DNA of 64,000 nucleotides, from positions 647,876-711,875 of the forward strand of contig GL947594.1 of assembly GCA_000218705.1 (NCBI GenBank), read 5' to 3'. Under the pieces are notes generated by a model. It saw only the letters and a program-made list of their open reading frames with translations, made no database searches and was not told the DNA's origin. Positions 1-10,382 of the stretch are shown here, piece by piece (positions within the stretch are counted from its first letter, which is position 1; every line of letters starts with the position of its first letter). Made by a program: the position numbers and the translations under genes. The stretch comes from Prochlorococcus marinus bv. HNLC1 (GTDB lineage Bacteria; Cyanobacteriota; Cyanobacteriia; PCC-6307; Cyanobiaceae).

Positions 1-209
1 TTAAAAACTTCATATGAATAGATTTAATTTTTATAAAAATAAGAAATTTTTTATATAAAAATTAAAATATACATTATTTTAGTTTTTTTATTAATCTAAT
101 CTTTATTAAATTTTCATAAATTAAGAATAATTCAATCTTCGCAAAAGTTATTTATTTACAACTAATCATTTCTTATTCAATTAGCATTGTCGATAATTCT
201 TATAGACCA

Positions 210-422
210 GTGAAAGATATTTCTCATGATGAAAATGCAATTCATGTTTGTAGATACGTATTAAATTACATTCGTAATCGTCAAAGAATAATGGAAGTAA
301 AAGACTTATACCAAAATCGAATGGCTCTTTTAGAAGAGTATCGAGAGTGGATCTCAGAGGGAATAAGTCAAGATTACGTACTTTATTTAATATCTAAAAA
401 CGAAATCTCTGATATAAATTAA
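210..422 (+). CDS. small conserved-looking hypothetical protein (70 aa)
   Basis: Short open frame starting at GTG. The product is soluble and highly charged, with no membrane segment or signal peptide. It is predicted mostly helical, with a QNRMALLEEYREW stretch near the middle. I do not recognise the family. The amino-acid composition is protein-like and the frame is isolated between AT-rich flanks, so it is probably a real small gene. An internal ATG at the MALLEE position is an alternative start. Confidence 0.5.
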   Translation: MKDISHDENAIHVCRYVLNYIRNRQRIMEVKDLYQNRMALLEEYREWISEGISQDYVLYLISKNEISDIN

Positions 423-465
423 TTTTTATTTAAAGTAAATGAAAGACTAAATTTAATTTTAAATA

Positions 466-762
466 TTAACACCAATAGACTTTAATTTGACAACCATTTA
501 AGCTTAAAGATCTCCAGAACTTTTCTTCATCTCTTGTTAAATTATCAAATTCTCTAATATATACACATCCATTTATCTCTTTTAGATTTTTTGCTCCCCA
601 AAAATCTAATAGATCATCTTCATCATAAAAATAATTATCTCCGAACCATTCTGAAATATTGAGATTATTATATCTTTTATAAAATCTGAAATTTTCTTGT
701 TCTTTTTCTAGCAACTTATTGTAAATAAAAGATCCAATTATCAATTGAGCTGGAATATTCAT
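466..762 (-). CDS. hypothetical protein (98 aa)
   Basis: The product is rich in aromatic and acidic residues (for example SEWFGDNYFYDEDDLLDFWG around residues 37-55) and has two cysteines near the C terminus. No signal peptide or membrane span is evident. I do not recognise the family. The balanced composition in a very AT-rich region supports real coding. It is convergent with the preceding small gene. Confidence 0.5.
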   Translation of the reverse strand: MNIPAQLIIGSFIYNKLLEKEQENFRFYKRYNNLNISEWFGDNYFYDEDDLLDFWGAKNLKEINGCVYIREFDNLTRDEEKFWRSLSLNGCQIKVYWC

Positions 763-1078
763 TAATTTAACTTAATGGCTTTTATTAATTAAATAAAATA
801 ATCAAAGATTTAATGGACTTTTTAAAAAAGTTTTTAACCAGTGAAATAAATGAGTAATATTAATTTTATTTCACATTAATATAGAGTTTCCTTTTTTTGT
901 TAATGAATCTTTATTTTTTTATAAGGTCTTAAGGAAATTAAAGATGAAGAGAATGTTAAGAATGTATCGATTATTGTGCGTAATTATTAATTTACATCCA
1001 TATTTAAGAAAAATATATTTTAAAAATTCTAGATTTTTTAAAATATTAATAATTAAAGACTTAGCAGCATTTAATTAA
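763..1078. other. non-coding gap
   Basis: About 316 bases of AT-rich sequence with short A/T runs between a leftward small gene and the recombinase remnant. No convincing ORF, hairpin with a T-run, or RNA motif was seen. Confidence 0.5.
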
Positions 1079-1537
1079 TTGACTGAAGATCTGAATCTAT
1101 CTTTAAATAGAAAAAATTACCTATCTGAAAAAAAATTTTATCTTTCTCAAGAAGAAATACTTGAATTAGCAGTGAAAGTCATTGTTCATCCTACTTATGG
1201 TTGGTTAACAACAGCACTTATTCTTTATGGTTGTAGAACTGTTGAGACATTTTCATTAATACCCTCATCTGATGGGACAGCCTCAGTAATTGACTTTGAT
1301 AATAATCCTACTAAAAATGTAAGGAGAAAGGTTTTAGCAAATCCTTATGATTTTGTTGGAAAATTAAATATGTGCGATCAAATTTCTCAACCTGTTTTTT
1401 ATGAGAATCTTGAAGATTATAATTTTGATGAGTTAAATAATATTATTTCTAATTGGAAAAGTTGGTTTAAGACTATAAAAAGTAATTTAGAATTAGATGA
1501 TTTAAGAGGTTATTGGTTAAAGAGAGTAATAAATTGA
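1079..1537 (+). pseudogene. probable tyrosine recombinase (integrase) remnant, 152 aa
   Basis: Starts at TTG. Residues about 40-62 contain PTYGWLTTALILYGCRTVET, which resembles box I of tyrosine recombinases (small residue-Gly-x-Arg-x-x-Glu), followed by a strand-rich segment with a TKNVRRKVLANP stretch as in phage/cyanobacterial integrase catalytic domains. Near the C terminus, LDDLRGYWLKRVI resembles the LRHxxAxR box II, with the usual His replaced by Gly. The protein then stops before any catalytic tyrosine box, and the N-terminal arm-binding domain is missing. It therefore looks like an inactive fragment of an integrase, although it could be a small protein of other function. No tRNA target is visible nearby. 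Confidence 0.45.
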
Positions 1538-1744
1538 TTGTTTCCCTATCTAATTTTATTAAGCATATATAATGGTATTACTTAAAAGTATTTTCTATTA
1601 AAGAACATATTTAAATTTTAAATAATAAATAATGTTGTCTTTTTTATTAAATTCCAAATTTATATATTAATTCGAAAGATTATTATATATTTAGGTGAAT
1701 TAATTGATCAAAAAGCTATTTACAACTTTGATAATTATATGAAT

Positions 1745-1927
1745 TTAATTGTGAACTGAATCTTTATAGCTATTTAGATTATAAATTTTTTCAAGATTGT
1801 GTTTTATATTATGTTTAATAATATTCTTATTTTTGTTACTTTTACTAGCAATGTAGCTTGTTGAATATATAAATAAAAGTGTAAATAAAAGTATATTCGC
1901 TAAGCAGTAGAATACAGCTAAAGACAT
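1745..1927 (-). CDS. possible small membrane protein (60 aa)
   Basis: The N-terminal ~25 residues (MSLAVFYCLANILLFTLLFIY) form one hydrophobic segment, followed by a Lys/Asn-rich tail. Family unknown. Low-complexity AT-rich codons make a chance ORF possible. Confidence 0.3.
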   Translation of the reverse strand: MSLAVFYCLANILLFTLLFIYSTSYIASKSNKNKNIIKHNIKHNLEKIYNLNSYKDSVHN

Positions 1928-2318
1928 TTAATTTTTATTAATAAATGAATATTTTCCCATATGATGATGAACCAAAATATAAAAAAGCTACAACTTGATA
2001 GGTCTTAATATTACAAAAACAAAAAAAAATGTTATAAACACAAATAAAATTAATACTGAATTTTTTTGTGATTCTTATTTTAGATAAAAATGATTTGGAA
2101 AGATCACTATTTATTTAAAACTTTTAATTATGGGCTTTAGTTGACTTTATGACTAAGGTAGGAATTAATATGAAAGGCCAAATTTTTTTTACATTTTTTA
2201 AATTGTATATAATAAAAACTTTTTATTACGGCTTAAAATAATGAGTGCTATATTTTATTAAAATCGCTTATAAACATTTGGTTTCATTTAGTATCTAATT
2301 TGCCGATAATTTAAGTTT
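1928..2318. other. non-coding gap
   Basis: About 390 bases. It contains a 17-codon frame (ATG near 1944) too short to defend. No clear promoter, terminator or RNA motif was seen. Confidence 0.4.
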
Positions 2319-2468
2319 TTAACCGAAATTAATATTTTCTTGAAAGATTCCAAAAAGATCATTACCAAGTACTGCTGTAATAATAAGAAATAGTGCGACA
2401 ATTCCAAAAAGAGCGCTCACATCTTTAATGTCATAAGGAGGTTTAAAAAGTGGTTTTTTATCACTCAT
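2319..2468 (-). CDS. single-span membrane peptide (49 aa)
   Basis: Read directly on the reverse strand: ATG at 2468, stop at 2319. The product begins MSDKKPLFKPPYDIKDVSAL, followed by one strongly hydrophobic segment (about residues 20-35, LFGIVALFLIITAVLG) and a short polar tail. The layout of a charged Pro-containing N terminus plus one span is typical of small thylakoid or membrane proteins of marine cyanobacteria. I cannot name the family. Confidence 0.6.
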   Translation of the reverse strand: MSDKKPLFKPPYDIKDVSALFGIVALFLIITAVLGNDLFGIFQENINFG

Positions 2469-2670
2469 TGGATTTTTCTAGTTATTTTTATCTTAATTGA
2501 TTTAAAAATCTAATGTCTTTGACTCTTCTGAATTATTTAAAAATATGATTCAATCTTTTTTCGAATATTTTTATTATTTTAAGTCAGGTTACATTTTGTT
2601 CAATTTAGTGATGTATTTTTTTTTAATATGCTTTTTGAATGTAAAATTCATTAGATCATAATTTTGTTTT

Positions 2671-2865
2671 ATGTTTTCTAGAGGAAAAAAAAGCACAGCT
2701 AAAAAATCTGTAGTAGTTGAAGAAAAACCGCTTTATGTACAGTTTCTTCCCTTCTCAAATATGATGAATGAAAGAGCTCAGCTTCAAAACGCTTTGGCTT
2801 TTACTTTCATAATGGGGTTTTCAATTTTTGGAATTGCTCTCTGGAGACTTTCAGCTTTAACTTAA
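2671..2865 (+). CDS. small membrane protein, possibly Hli-like (64 aa)
   Basis: A Lys-rich N terminus is followed by LPFSNMMNERAQLQNALAFTFIMGFSIFGIALWRL, a single hydrophobic helix from about residue 40. The NERAQxQNAxAFxxxMGF pattern is reminiscent of the ExxNGRxAMxGF chlorophyll-binding helix of high-light-inducible proteins, but the Asn-Gly-Arg core is not conserved, so the relation is only a suggestion. The ATG is preceded by AT-rich leader sequence with no clear ribosome binding site. Confidence 0.6.
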   Translation: MFSRGKKSTAKKSVVVEEKPLYVQFLPFSNMMNERAQLQNALAFTFIMGFSIFGIALWRLSALT

Positions 2866-3126
2866 TTAATTTGAAATAATAGATTTTATTTGAGATTCCT
2901 TATTATCTACTAGAGTAATTAACCATTTGGCCGCTAAAGCTCTTGATATTTGCCTATTTATTAAAAACCTACATATATGTATATGTAGGTTTTTTTCATT
3001 TTGACAATTAAATTTTTTCTCAAACTCTAATATGGATTCTTCACTATTTCTTTTTTTTAATTCATCAATTAATGCTTCATGAGAAGCATCATTAAATAAT
3101 CTGCCTAAATTTAAAGAGATTGTCAT
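2866..3126 (-). CDS. hypothetical protein (86 aa) containing a terminator-like palindrome
   Basis: A soluble, charged, mostly helical product: residues 10-50 are Glu/Lys-rich, and residues 60-86 contain ISRALAAKWLITLVDNKE. The composition is protein-like on both sides of a perfect 32-bp inverted repeat (2963-2994) that encodes the middle KNLHIHICRF. The gene lies downstream of nrdJ on the same strand. Family unknown. The hairpin may be an insertion into the gene or a terminator shared with the convergent upstream gene. Confidence 0.5.
   Translation of the reverse strand: MTISLNLGRLFNDASHEALIDELKKRNSEESILEFEKKFNCQNEKNLHIHICRFLINRQISRALAAKWLITLVDNKESQIKSIISN
2963..2994. terminator. perfect 15-bp inverted repeat flanked by A/T runs
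   Basis: Arms AAAAACCTACATATA and TATATGTAGGTTTTT are separated by 2 bases, with extra T residues to the right. It is shaped like a bidirectional intrinsic terminator between a rightward gene ending at 2865 and leftward nrdJ transcription, but it lies inside an open frame. Confidence 0.55.
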
Positions 3127-3211
3127 TAAAACATAAAAGCTTACCTAGATTTAGCTAGAAAATTTGAAATTAAAAACTACTTTAAGATGAATTAATGAAT
3201 AAACTTAATAA

Positions 3212-5544
3212 TTAATCTTTAGGTTTTGATAGAGGGAGAAGACATTTATCTGAATCGCAGCCTGCAGGTCCTGCTTCAGTTAATTCACCTGTGTCATATT
3301 TATTAAGCGCATCAAAGAAGTCATCATTAACTCTCCTCTCTTCAACTTTATTTTGTAAGAAGATATACTCCTCTTTATTAATTGGCTCAAAAGGTAGTCT
3401 TGGGAATGTGGCATTGGCATCAAATCTTGCTAGTAGTGCAGCTGAAATATACCCTTTATCATCATCAATGGCTTGATGAATAGCTTTTGCTAAGTCTTCA
3501 ATTTCGTTCTCTCTAAATTCAATCGTAGCAGAAGTATTGTGTTCTGTATAAAACCTTTGAACCTGCATATAAAAATCGAACTGTGCTAAAGCTGAGAAAT
3601 TATTTATGTCTATTTGATCAGCTCCTTCTATATTTGCCCAACTAACCTCAGTTGGAATCTCAACAAGCCATTCAGTACATCTTGGATCAAATGGATTATC
3701 TAATAGTTTTCCATTCTCATCAATATCACCTTGAGCTGGAACAACGGAATAACCATAGTCCATACAAGCAAGCGCTATAGGATCATTTTTCCTAAATGTT
3801 ATTCTTCGAATAAATCTCTGAGCTTTTGGGGGATGCCAACCAGGAGCAGCTCCTGTTAAAAGACTTTTTGTACCTGCCGGTTGTACGGTTGTACATCTAT
3901 TTGGTCTCCTAAGTTTGTGTTTATCGCAATATTCCCATACGGTTTCTTTAACAATCATTCTCCATGAATCTAGGTATTTAGCTTCTTGTTTTTTAAACTG
4001 AATCCCCTCTTCTGTATCTGGTCTACCGTCTTCCCACCATTTCAGCCATGGTGTCCCAAAAGCATGGACTAAAAAGTCAAATAATCCAGTAAAGCTTACA
4101 CCCACAATGGGATCAAATTCTCTACTCTTTCTGTATCTTTCAACTTCAAATTCATGATTAAGTAAACATGCTACAGATAGAGCTGCAGCTTTAAATGCTT
4201 TTTTCTGCTCCTCAAAATTATTAGGATCAATTTGATTTAGGTGTACTTCTGCCAAATTACAGTGGAAATCATTTCCGAGTATTTCACCGCATGGGTTTAA
4301 GCCATATCTAGTCATTCTATGATCAAGTTCTTCTTCTGAGTAAGGTCCGTAATTCATATTTATCCATCTTCTCGCTTCTTCTTTTCCTTGCTCGGAATAT
4401 ATTCCAATAAATTCTTTGCGTAGTTCCTCATTAATTAAAATGTCGGCGTTGGATCTCGCAATAGCTTCTGGGCGAATTGAATAGCACCTTCTCCAGAACT
4501 AAATTGTTTACTAACAGCATCTAATATCGTTTGATAAGAAGGTTTAGAGTGATATACCCTAGTGTGGTTAGCCATCTTTAAAGCTGCTTTTTCAGGATCT
4601 ATTATCCAAGAACCACTTTCATCTTGACTCCATAAATTTTCTTTAGCTGAAGCTGCTTCCAAATCATCTGAAGCAAATTGTCGCATCCCTGCACTTCTTC
4701 TTATATTTCCTGCAACTATAGTTACTGCTGCTTCATCTATAAGTAAACAACATTCAACAGTAGTTAATTTCCTCCCAACTGCTTTATTTAATAATGCTGA
4801 TACTCTGGAGTAAAGTTCATTTAACTTCACAGGGTTAGCCATCCCTCCAAATCCCTTTAGAGATTCTCCCGCAGGTCTTATATCTTCTAAATTAATATAA
4901 ATATTAATTTCTTTGTCAAAACTTTTATTACTTGATGCTTCAAGAAGATATTTATAGCTATCTACCCAGCCTCTTCTACTATCTCCCACTTTTATAAATA
5001 TATTATTATCTTTAATTTCAATAGTTGATTTCTCTTGCCTTTTATCTTTTGGGGTTATACCAACTTCACTAATTGACTTCACATTAAGTTTATTGCGGAT
5101 TACGGGGAGTTTTTCTATAAAACGAGGTTCAATTATCGCCCCTGTTCCACAGCCCATCATCGCTAAATCCATCATTAAGGCAAATGCCTCCCAATCAATT
5201 AAATTTGTCGAAGTACAATTATAGGCACCTGAGAAATTCTCATTCTTAATTATCCAAGGAGTACCTCCTATCCACAACCATCTCCCAGAAGGTTGAGCTT
5301 TTTGATTCTTTTGCATCTCCTTCATTAGGGTTAATTCTTCTTTACTTAAATTTCCTAATTTTTGAAGACCAGATAAGTTTCTTTCCCCTACTTCGCTCCA
5401 ATTTTCTCTTTTACCGTTTGCTTTTTTTCTGCTATACGATCTGAAGAAAACTGGATATGCAGCAGGTGCTGTTGAAGGAAATTCATCTTTCTTAAGATCG
5501 TTGGAGTTGCTCTCAGAAGAAGCTTTATTGGATGCAATTGTCAC
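3212..5544 (-). CDS. nrdJ: B12-dependent (class II) ribonucleotide reductase, broken by one frameshift
   Basis: Adenosylcobalamin-dependent reductase that makes deoxyribonucleotides from ribonucleoside triphosphates. The N-terminal part (about 369 aa, 5544-4435) carries PSGRWLWIGGTPW, GAYNCTSTNLIDW and GCGTGAIIEP. The C-terminal part (4434-3212) carries LNPCGEILG, with the conserved Asn-Pro-Cys-Gly-Glu of the active site, and CTTVQPAGTKSLLTG. The two halves are in different frames. Restoring one base in the GGG at 4470-4472 (CCC to CCCC on the coding strand) joins AIQFA to PEAIARSNADIL and gives about 777 residues, the expected size. No nrdA/nrdB was seen in the window. Since this enzyme is normally the only reductase in Prochlorococcus, a sequencing error is more likely than a dead gene. 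Confidence 0.9.
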
Positions 5545-5664
5545 AGTTAATTCTTAATTTGTAAATGGCCGGTATGAGAAGACTAACTCTACCTGTGGTG
5601 TCTGCAACCATTCTTATCACTATTTAACGCTTTGTGTAAAATATGTTTATTAAAATATTTTAAA

Positions 5665-6360
5665 ATGGATAGAGAACCTGAGCCTGAATTAATGAATAAA
5701 AAGAGTCAGGTAAAGGCTTATTGTGCGGCAGATTTTTCTTTAGGTGAAAATAATTTGATTAAATTTATAAGTAATTATTTAAAAATAAATAATATTAATT
5801 TATCAAAAAATGATTTAATTGTAGATTTAGGTTGTGGTCCTGGGAATATTTCTGAGAAGTTATCTGAAAGATGGCCAGATGTAAATGTTTTGGGCGTTGA
5901 TGGATCTCAGGAAATGATTAGGGAGGCAGAATCGAGATTATTTAAAAATAAAATTGTGAATAAATATAGAAATTTAAATTATCTATGTTCAGATATTCGA
6001 AAAATTAGTTCACACGAAATTTTTTCTAGAAAGAAGATTACTTTATTAGTCAGTAATAGCTTGATACATCATATTAACCATATAGATAATTTCTTTAAAT
6101 TTATAATTAATCTCTCAAACAAAGAAACAATAAATTTTCATAAAGATTTGATAAGGCCAAAAGATCAAGAAACGGCTTTAAAGTTAAGAGATAAATGCTC
6201 TCAAAAATTCAGTAGTATTCTTACAAATGATTATTATGCCTCTTTAAAAGCATCTTACAGAAAAAATGAAGTTCAGGAAAAAATATTAGAATTAAATCTT
6301 AACTCAATGAATGTCATTGAAGAAACAAAGGAGTATTTAATCGTATATGGTAAGGTTTAA
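5665..6360 (+). CDS. class I SAM-dependent methyltransferase
   Basis: About 231 residues from the ATG at 5665; an in-frame TTG at 5632 would add 11 residues, but the ATG is preferred. The glycine-rich SAM motif IVDLGCGPGNIS is at about residues 52-63, and the acidic residue ending the second strand is in VLGVDGSQEM. SNSLIHHI fits motif post-II. Substrate unknown. The C terminus KEYLIVYGKV is typical of the fold. It lies between nrdJ (divergent) and prfC, 34 bases upstream of prfC on the same strand. Confidence 0.8.
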   Translation: MDREPEPELMNKKSQVKAYCAADFSLGENNLIKFISNYLKINNINLSKNDLIVDLGCGPGNISEKLSERWPDVNVLGVDGSQEMIREAESRLFKNKIVNKYRNLNYLCSDIRKISSHEIFSRKKITLLVSNSLIHHINHIDNFFKFIINLSNKETINFHKDLIRPKDQETALKLRDKCSQKFSSILTNDYYASLKASYRKNEVQEKILELNLNSMNVIEETKEYLIVYGKV

Positions 6361-6394
6361 ATTATAAATAAAATCTCAGTGGTATTGAGCTATT

Positions 6395-8035
6395 TTGATG
6401 ACTACAAATGATAAAAATTTAAATATAGATAATATTTACCAGGAGGTAAATAAAAGGAGAAATTTTGCAATAATTTCGCATCCTGATGCTGGTAAAACAA
6501 CTCTTACAGAAAAACTACTCTTGTACGGTGGCGCGATACAACAAGCAGGAGCTGTTAAAGCCAGAGGCAATCAAAGAAAAGCTACTTCTGATTGGATGGA
6601 AATTGAAAAGCAAAGAGGTATCTCAATAACTTCAACAGTATTACAATTCGAATATGAAGAATCAGTTGTAAATTTATTAGATACTCCTGGGCATCAAGAT
6701 TTTTCTGAGGATACATACAGAACTTTAGCTGCTGCAGATAATGCAGTTATGCTTGAGGATGCTGCAAAAGGTTTGGAACCTCAAACAAGAAAGTTATTTG
6801 AAGTTTGCAAGCTGAGAAAGATACCAATATTTACATTTATAAATAAGATGGATCGACCGGGTAGAGATCCTTTATCTCTTTTAGATGAGATTGAATCTGA
6901 ACTCAAGTTAGTAACACTTCCTATTAATTGGCCTATTGGTAGTGGTGATCAATTTAGAGGTGTTGTCGATAGAATTAATGAAGAGGTTATATTGTTTGAT
7001 AAAGCTAAAAGAGGGGCACAATCTCAAGAAAAGAGGATAAGTTTAAATGATAAAAATCTTACAAATTACATAGAAGAAGAATTATTAAACAATACTCTTG
7101 AAGAGCTTGAGTTACTCGATGAAGCCGGTGCAAAATATGAAAAAGATAAGGTCTTTAGAGGTGATTTGACACCAGTATTCTTTGGTTCTGCAATGACTAA
7201 CTTTGGGGTGAGACCATTTCTTGATAGTTTTTTAAATTTAGCTAAGAAACCTTCTTCGAGAAGCAGTAACCAAGGAGATATTGAACCTACGAAAAATAAA
7301 TTTAGTGGATTCGTTTTTAAACTTCAAGCAAATATGGATCCAAAACATAGAGATAGAGTTGCTTTTATAAGGGTATGTAGTGGAAGATTTGAAAAAGATA
7401 TGTCAGTCAAGCATTCAAGGACTGGAAAAGTTATTCGATTATCTCGTCCACAAAAAATATTTGGACAAGATAGAGAAGTTGTTGATGATGCCTATGCGGG
7501 AGATGTAATTGGTTTAAATAATCCTGGAATGTTTTCGATTGGCGATACTTTATATACAGGGTCTCATTTAGAATATGAGGGTATACCATGCTTCAGCCCT
7601 GAGATATTTAGTTGGTTAAGAAACCCAAATCCATCAGCTTTTAAAAACTTTAGAAAAGGTGTAAATGAATTGAGAGAGGAAGGCGCTGTTCAAATTCTTT
7701 ATGATGTAGATGAAAGTAAAAGAGATCCAATTCTTGCAGCCGTGGGCCAATTACAACTAGATGTAGTTAAACATAGGTTAAAGAATGAATATGGTGTGGA
7801 TTCAAACTTAGAAACAATGGCATTTCAATTGGCAAGATGGGTCACTGATGGCTGGACAGCTTTAGATGAAATAGGAAGAATTTTTAATTGTAAAATTGTT
7901 AAGGACTGCTGGAATAGGCCGGTTATCCTTTTTAAAAATGAATGGAATCTTAATCAGATAATCGAAGACTATCCAAAATTAAATTTGAGTAAAGTTGCAC
8001 CAGTGGTGAGTGGTGTACAACCAATTGATTTATAA
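6395..8035 (+). CDS. prfC: peptide chain release factor 3
   Basis: GTPase that removes RF1/RF2 from the ribosome after peptide release. The 546-residue length is normal. The G domain shows the P-loop SHPDAGKTT (about residues 28-36), the switch region [21 protein letters not shown] and [10 protein letters not shown]; these together distinguish RF3 from EF-G. The C-terminal domain III includes [13 protein letters not shown]. The ATG at 6395 is followed by a second in-frame ATG codon. Confidence 0.95.
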   Translation: MMTTNDKNLNIDNIYQEVNKRRNFAIISHPDAGKTTLTEKLLLYGGAIQQAGAVKARGNQRKATSDWMEIEKQRGISITSTVLQFEYEESVVNLLDTPGHQDFSEDTYRTLAAADNAVMLEDAAKGLEPQTRKLFEVCKLRKIPIFTFINKMDRPGRDPLSLLDEIESELKLVTLPINWPIGSGDQFRGVVDRINEEVILFDKAKRGAQSQEKRISLNDKNLTNYIEEELLNNTLEELELLDEAGAKYEKDKVFRGDLTPVFFGSAMTNFGVRPFLDSFLNLAKKPSSRSSNQGDIEPTKNKFSGFVFKLQANMDPKHRDRVAFIRVCSGRFEKDMSVKHSRTGKVIRLSRPQKIFGQDREVVDDAYAGDVIGLNNPGMFSIGDTLYTGSHLEYEGIPCFSPEIFSWLRNPNPSAFKNFRKGVNELREEGAVQILYDVDESKRDPILAAVGQLQLDVVKHRLKNEYGVDSNLETMAFQLARWVTDGWTALDEIGRIFNCKIVKDCWNRPVILFKNEWNLNQIIEDYPKLNLSKVAPVVSGVQPIDL

Positions 8036-8088
8036 ATTACCAAATGGATACTAAAATTAGTTAGGCTAATAAAAATTAAAAAAGAATT

Positions 8089-8766
8089 TTGGACATCAAT
8101 CAAAATAGTAACAAACCAGAAAAAACACCTTTTGAAGTTTTAGGTGTTAATCAAGGTGCAAGTTTTGAGGATATTCAAAAGGCGAGAGATGAAAAAGTTA
8201 AGGAAGCTGGTGATGATTTAATAGCTAAAGCAAAAATAGAATCATCATATGATCAATTGCTTATGGGTAGTCTAAAAGCGAGACAATCTGGAAGTATAAG
8301 TTTTGAGGCACAAAATGCATCATTAAAAGAAAATCAAAATATTAAAACAATCAATAGTCAGTTCCCACTTTTATCAAAAATTAAAAATTTAACTAAAAAT
8401 AGTTCGAATAATTCTCAAAAATTCAGTCTTTCAAATATATCTTCAGGATCCTATGATCAATCATCCTCTAAATTAGCGATTGGACTATTATTCATTATTA
8501 TCCTTTTTGTAAGTCCAGATTCATATAATAGGCTTCTTTTATCAATATCTACTTTGATTCTCATTTATTCCCAACTTAGATCTGGGAAAAAGTTTTTTGG
8601 TTCATTGGGATGGAGTATTGCATTCCTCTCTTTAGGACTTATTTTTGGTGGTTTAATAGAAACAAATTCACTTATACAAGAGGTATCTAATAGTTCCATC
8701 TCCGTTGAAAAGATTCAAAGTCTACCTGCAATGCTTATTTTATGGTTAGGCATCATTTTTCTGTAA
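8089..8766 (+). CDS. CPP1-like / J-domain-like membrane protein
   Basis: 225 residues from a TTG start. The N terminus TPFEVLGVNQGASFEDIQKARD resembles the J-like domain of CPP1 (chaperone-like protein of POR), without a canonical HPD tripeptide. A Ser/Asn-rich linker (about 90-125) precedes three to four hydrophobic segments (about 128-145, 150-160, 170-190, 208-225). CPP1 in plants stabilises protochlorophyllide oxidoreductase; such a role here is an inference. It follows prfC in the same direction by 53 bases. Confidence 0.7.
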   Translation: MDINQNSNKPEKTPFEVLGVNQGASFEDIQKARDEKVKEAGDDLIAKAKIESSYDQLLMGSLKARQSGSISFEAQNASLKENQNIKTINSQFPLLSKIKNLTKNSSNNSQKFSLSNISSGSYDQSSSKLAIGLLFIIILFVSPDSYNRLLLSISTLILIYSQLRSGKKFFGSLGWSIAFLSLGLIFGGLIETNSLIQEVSNSSISVEKIQSLPAMLILWLGIIFL

Positions 8767-8768
8767 AT

Positions 8769-9668
8769 TTAACTATCAATCATAGCTTTAATTTCATCAA
8801 AAGTTATTACATATTTTTCTTTGCAGAATTCACATACTAATTCTGCCTTCTTATCTTTTTCAAGAATATCTCTAAGTTCTTTTTTATCTAACATCTTCAT
8901 AGCTCCAAGACTTCTTTCTCTTGAACATCTACATTTAAATTCAATTTCTTGGGATCGAGCATTTTCACTTATTGATAAATCATCGATATCCGGAAAAATT
9001 TTTTTTATTACTGATAACAAATTGTTAGTACCATGAAGTTCCTCACTAAATGATTTCATCTCTCTGCATCTTTCCTCTAGTAAAGAAATAAGTAGAGGGT
9101 CCGTTTCTTTTTTTGGGAGAACTTGTGCTAATAATCCACCACTACAAATTACATCACTCTTTTGAAATTTTTCTCCAATGAAAACAACTGATGGGGTTTG
9201 TTCTGAATGAAGCAAATACGAGGCTAAGTCTTCTGCAATTGTCCCATTTATTAATTCTACTGTGCTTGTAAAAGGATCTCCTGTGCCATTATCTCTTATT
9301 ACATTTAGATAGCCTGTCCCAACTGCTTCTTTGAAATTAAAATTAAATTTACCATCTTTGTTTTTGATAAGGTCTAATTCTAAATTAGGGTTGCCTACAT
9401 AGCCTCTTACTTTGCCATCTCTCCCCGCATCTACTAACAAACCTTTTAAAGGTCCATCTGATCTGATTCTAAAAGTAACCCTACCATGCATTATTTTCAT
9501 AGAACTTGCTAATAATAATGCAGCACTAAAAGATCTTCCAAGAATAGCTGTAGTTAGAAATGATAATTTATGTCTTTCTTTTGCTTCTTTTAAGGATTCT
9601 GTCACCGATACAGCAATTAATCTAATCCCACCATTGGCAGCAGTAGCTCTTACAATTTTATCCTCCAA
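8769..9668 (-). CDS. hslO: redox-regulated chaperone Hsp33
   Basis: 299 residues, full length for the family. Hsp33 is a cytoplasmic holdase activated when oxidative stress releases its zinc. The zinc/redox site is visible near the C terminus: KCRCSRE (CxC) and VCEFCKEK (CxxC). The conserved N-terminal core includes [11 protein letters not shown] and [14 protein letters not shown]. It is convergent with the CPP1-like gene (2 bases between stops), and its start lies 3 bases from the stop of the ABC ATPase gene upstream, suggesting a shared transcript. Confidence 0.95.
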   Translation of the reverse strand: MEDKIVRATAANGGIRLIAVSVTESLKEAKERHKLSFLTTAILGRSFSAALLLASSMKIMHGRVTFRIRSDGPLKGLLVDAGRDGKVRGYVGNPNLELDLIKNKDGKFNFNFKEAVGTGYLNVIRDNGTGDPFTSTVELINGTIAEDLASYLLHSEQTPSVVFIGEKFQKSDVICSGGLLAQVLPKKETDPLLISLLEERCREMKSFSEELHGTNNLLSVIKKIFPDIDDLSISENARSQEIEFKCRCSRERSLGAMKMLDKKELRDILEKDKKAELVCEFCKEKYVITFDEIKAMIDS

Positions 9669-9671
9669 TAT

Positions 9672-10304
9672 TTAACCTCCTAATGTTTTTAGTCTACCCG
9701 CAGTCAGTAAAAATTTCCTAGATGTTAACTCTTGGAATAATTCAGGTTCGTGAGTAACAACAATAATAGAATTCTCTGAGCTAAGTCTTAGTATTAAGTC
9801 TTTAACATCATTTTTCATTGACCAATCAAGTCCAGCAGTTGGTTCATCTAGAAGAATTATATTTGGCTCCCTTAGTAGTTGAACCGCAACTGCTAATCTT
9901 CTTTGTTGTCCACCACTTAATTTCTCTGGAGGAGCAGTTAAATTAATTTTAGATAGGCCAACTTTGTTTAATACGTTTTTTATTTTGATTTCTTTAATAG
10001 ATTTATATCCAAATTTTAATTCCTTGCCTATAGTTGCTCCAAGAAAAAATCTTTCTGGAAATTGAAAAACTAAACCACAAAGCCATCTTCTCCTCCTAGA
10101 ATTCATTATTTGATTTTTCCAAATAATTCGACCTCTTTGAGGATCTGTCAAACCACTTATGATTTCTAAAAGAGTTGTTTTACCAGAACCACTCTCTCCA
10201 CTTATTAATATAATTTCATTATTATTAATTTTGAGATTAATATTATCAAGAACTTTTTTTCTCCCTGTTTGTGGTTGATAAGTGATATGTTCAAGTTCAA
10301 GCAT
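9672..10304 (-). CDS. ABC transporter ATP-binding protein (ABCI11/NAP14-like)
   Basis: 210 residues with Walker A SGESGSGKTT (about 34-43), Q-loop VFQFPERFF, signature LSGGQQRR, Walker B IILLDEPTAGLD and the H-loop VVTHE. The FPERFF segment after the Q-loop is like ECF-type and plant ABCI11 (NAP14) ATPases. No permease is adjacent. Substrate unknown; a metal or cofactor importer of the ECF type is possible. It sits directly upstream of hslO. Confidence 0.85.
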   Translation of the reverse strand: MLELEHITYQPQTGRKKVLDNINLKINNNEIILISGESGSGKTTLLEIISGLTDPQRGRIIWKNQIMNSRRRRWLCGLVFQFPERFFLGATIGKELKFGYKSIKEIKIKNVLNKVGLSKINLTAPPEKLSGGQQRRLAVAVQLLREPNIILLDEPTAGLDWSMKNDVKDLILRLSSENSIIVVTHEPELFQELTSRKFLLTAGRLKTLGG

Positions 10305-10382
10305 TATCTGGAGAAATTTATAATTTTGTTTCTTTGAATAACAAACATATAATAGTTAATAATACAAAAAAGTATATTAAAA

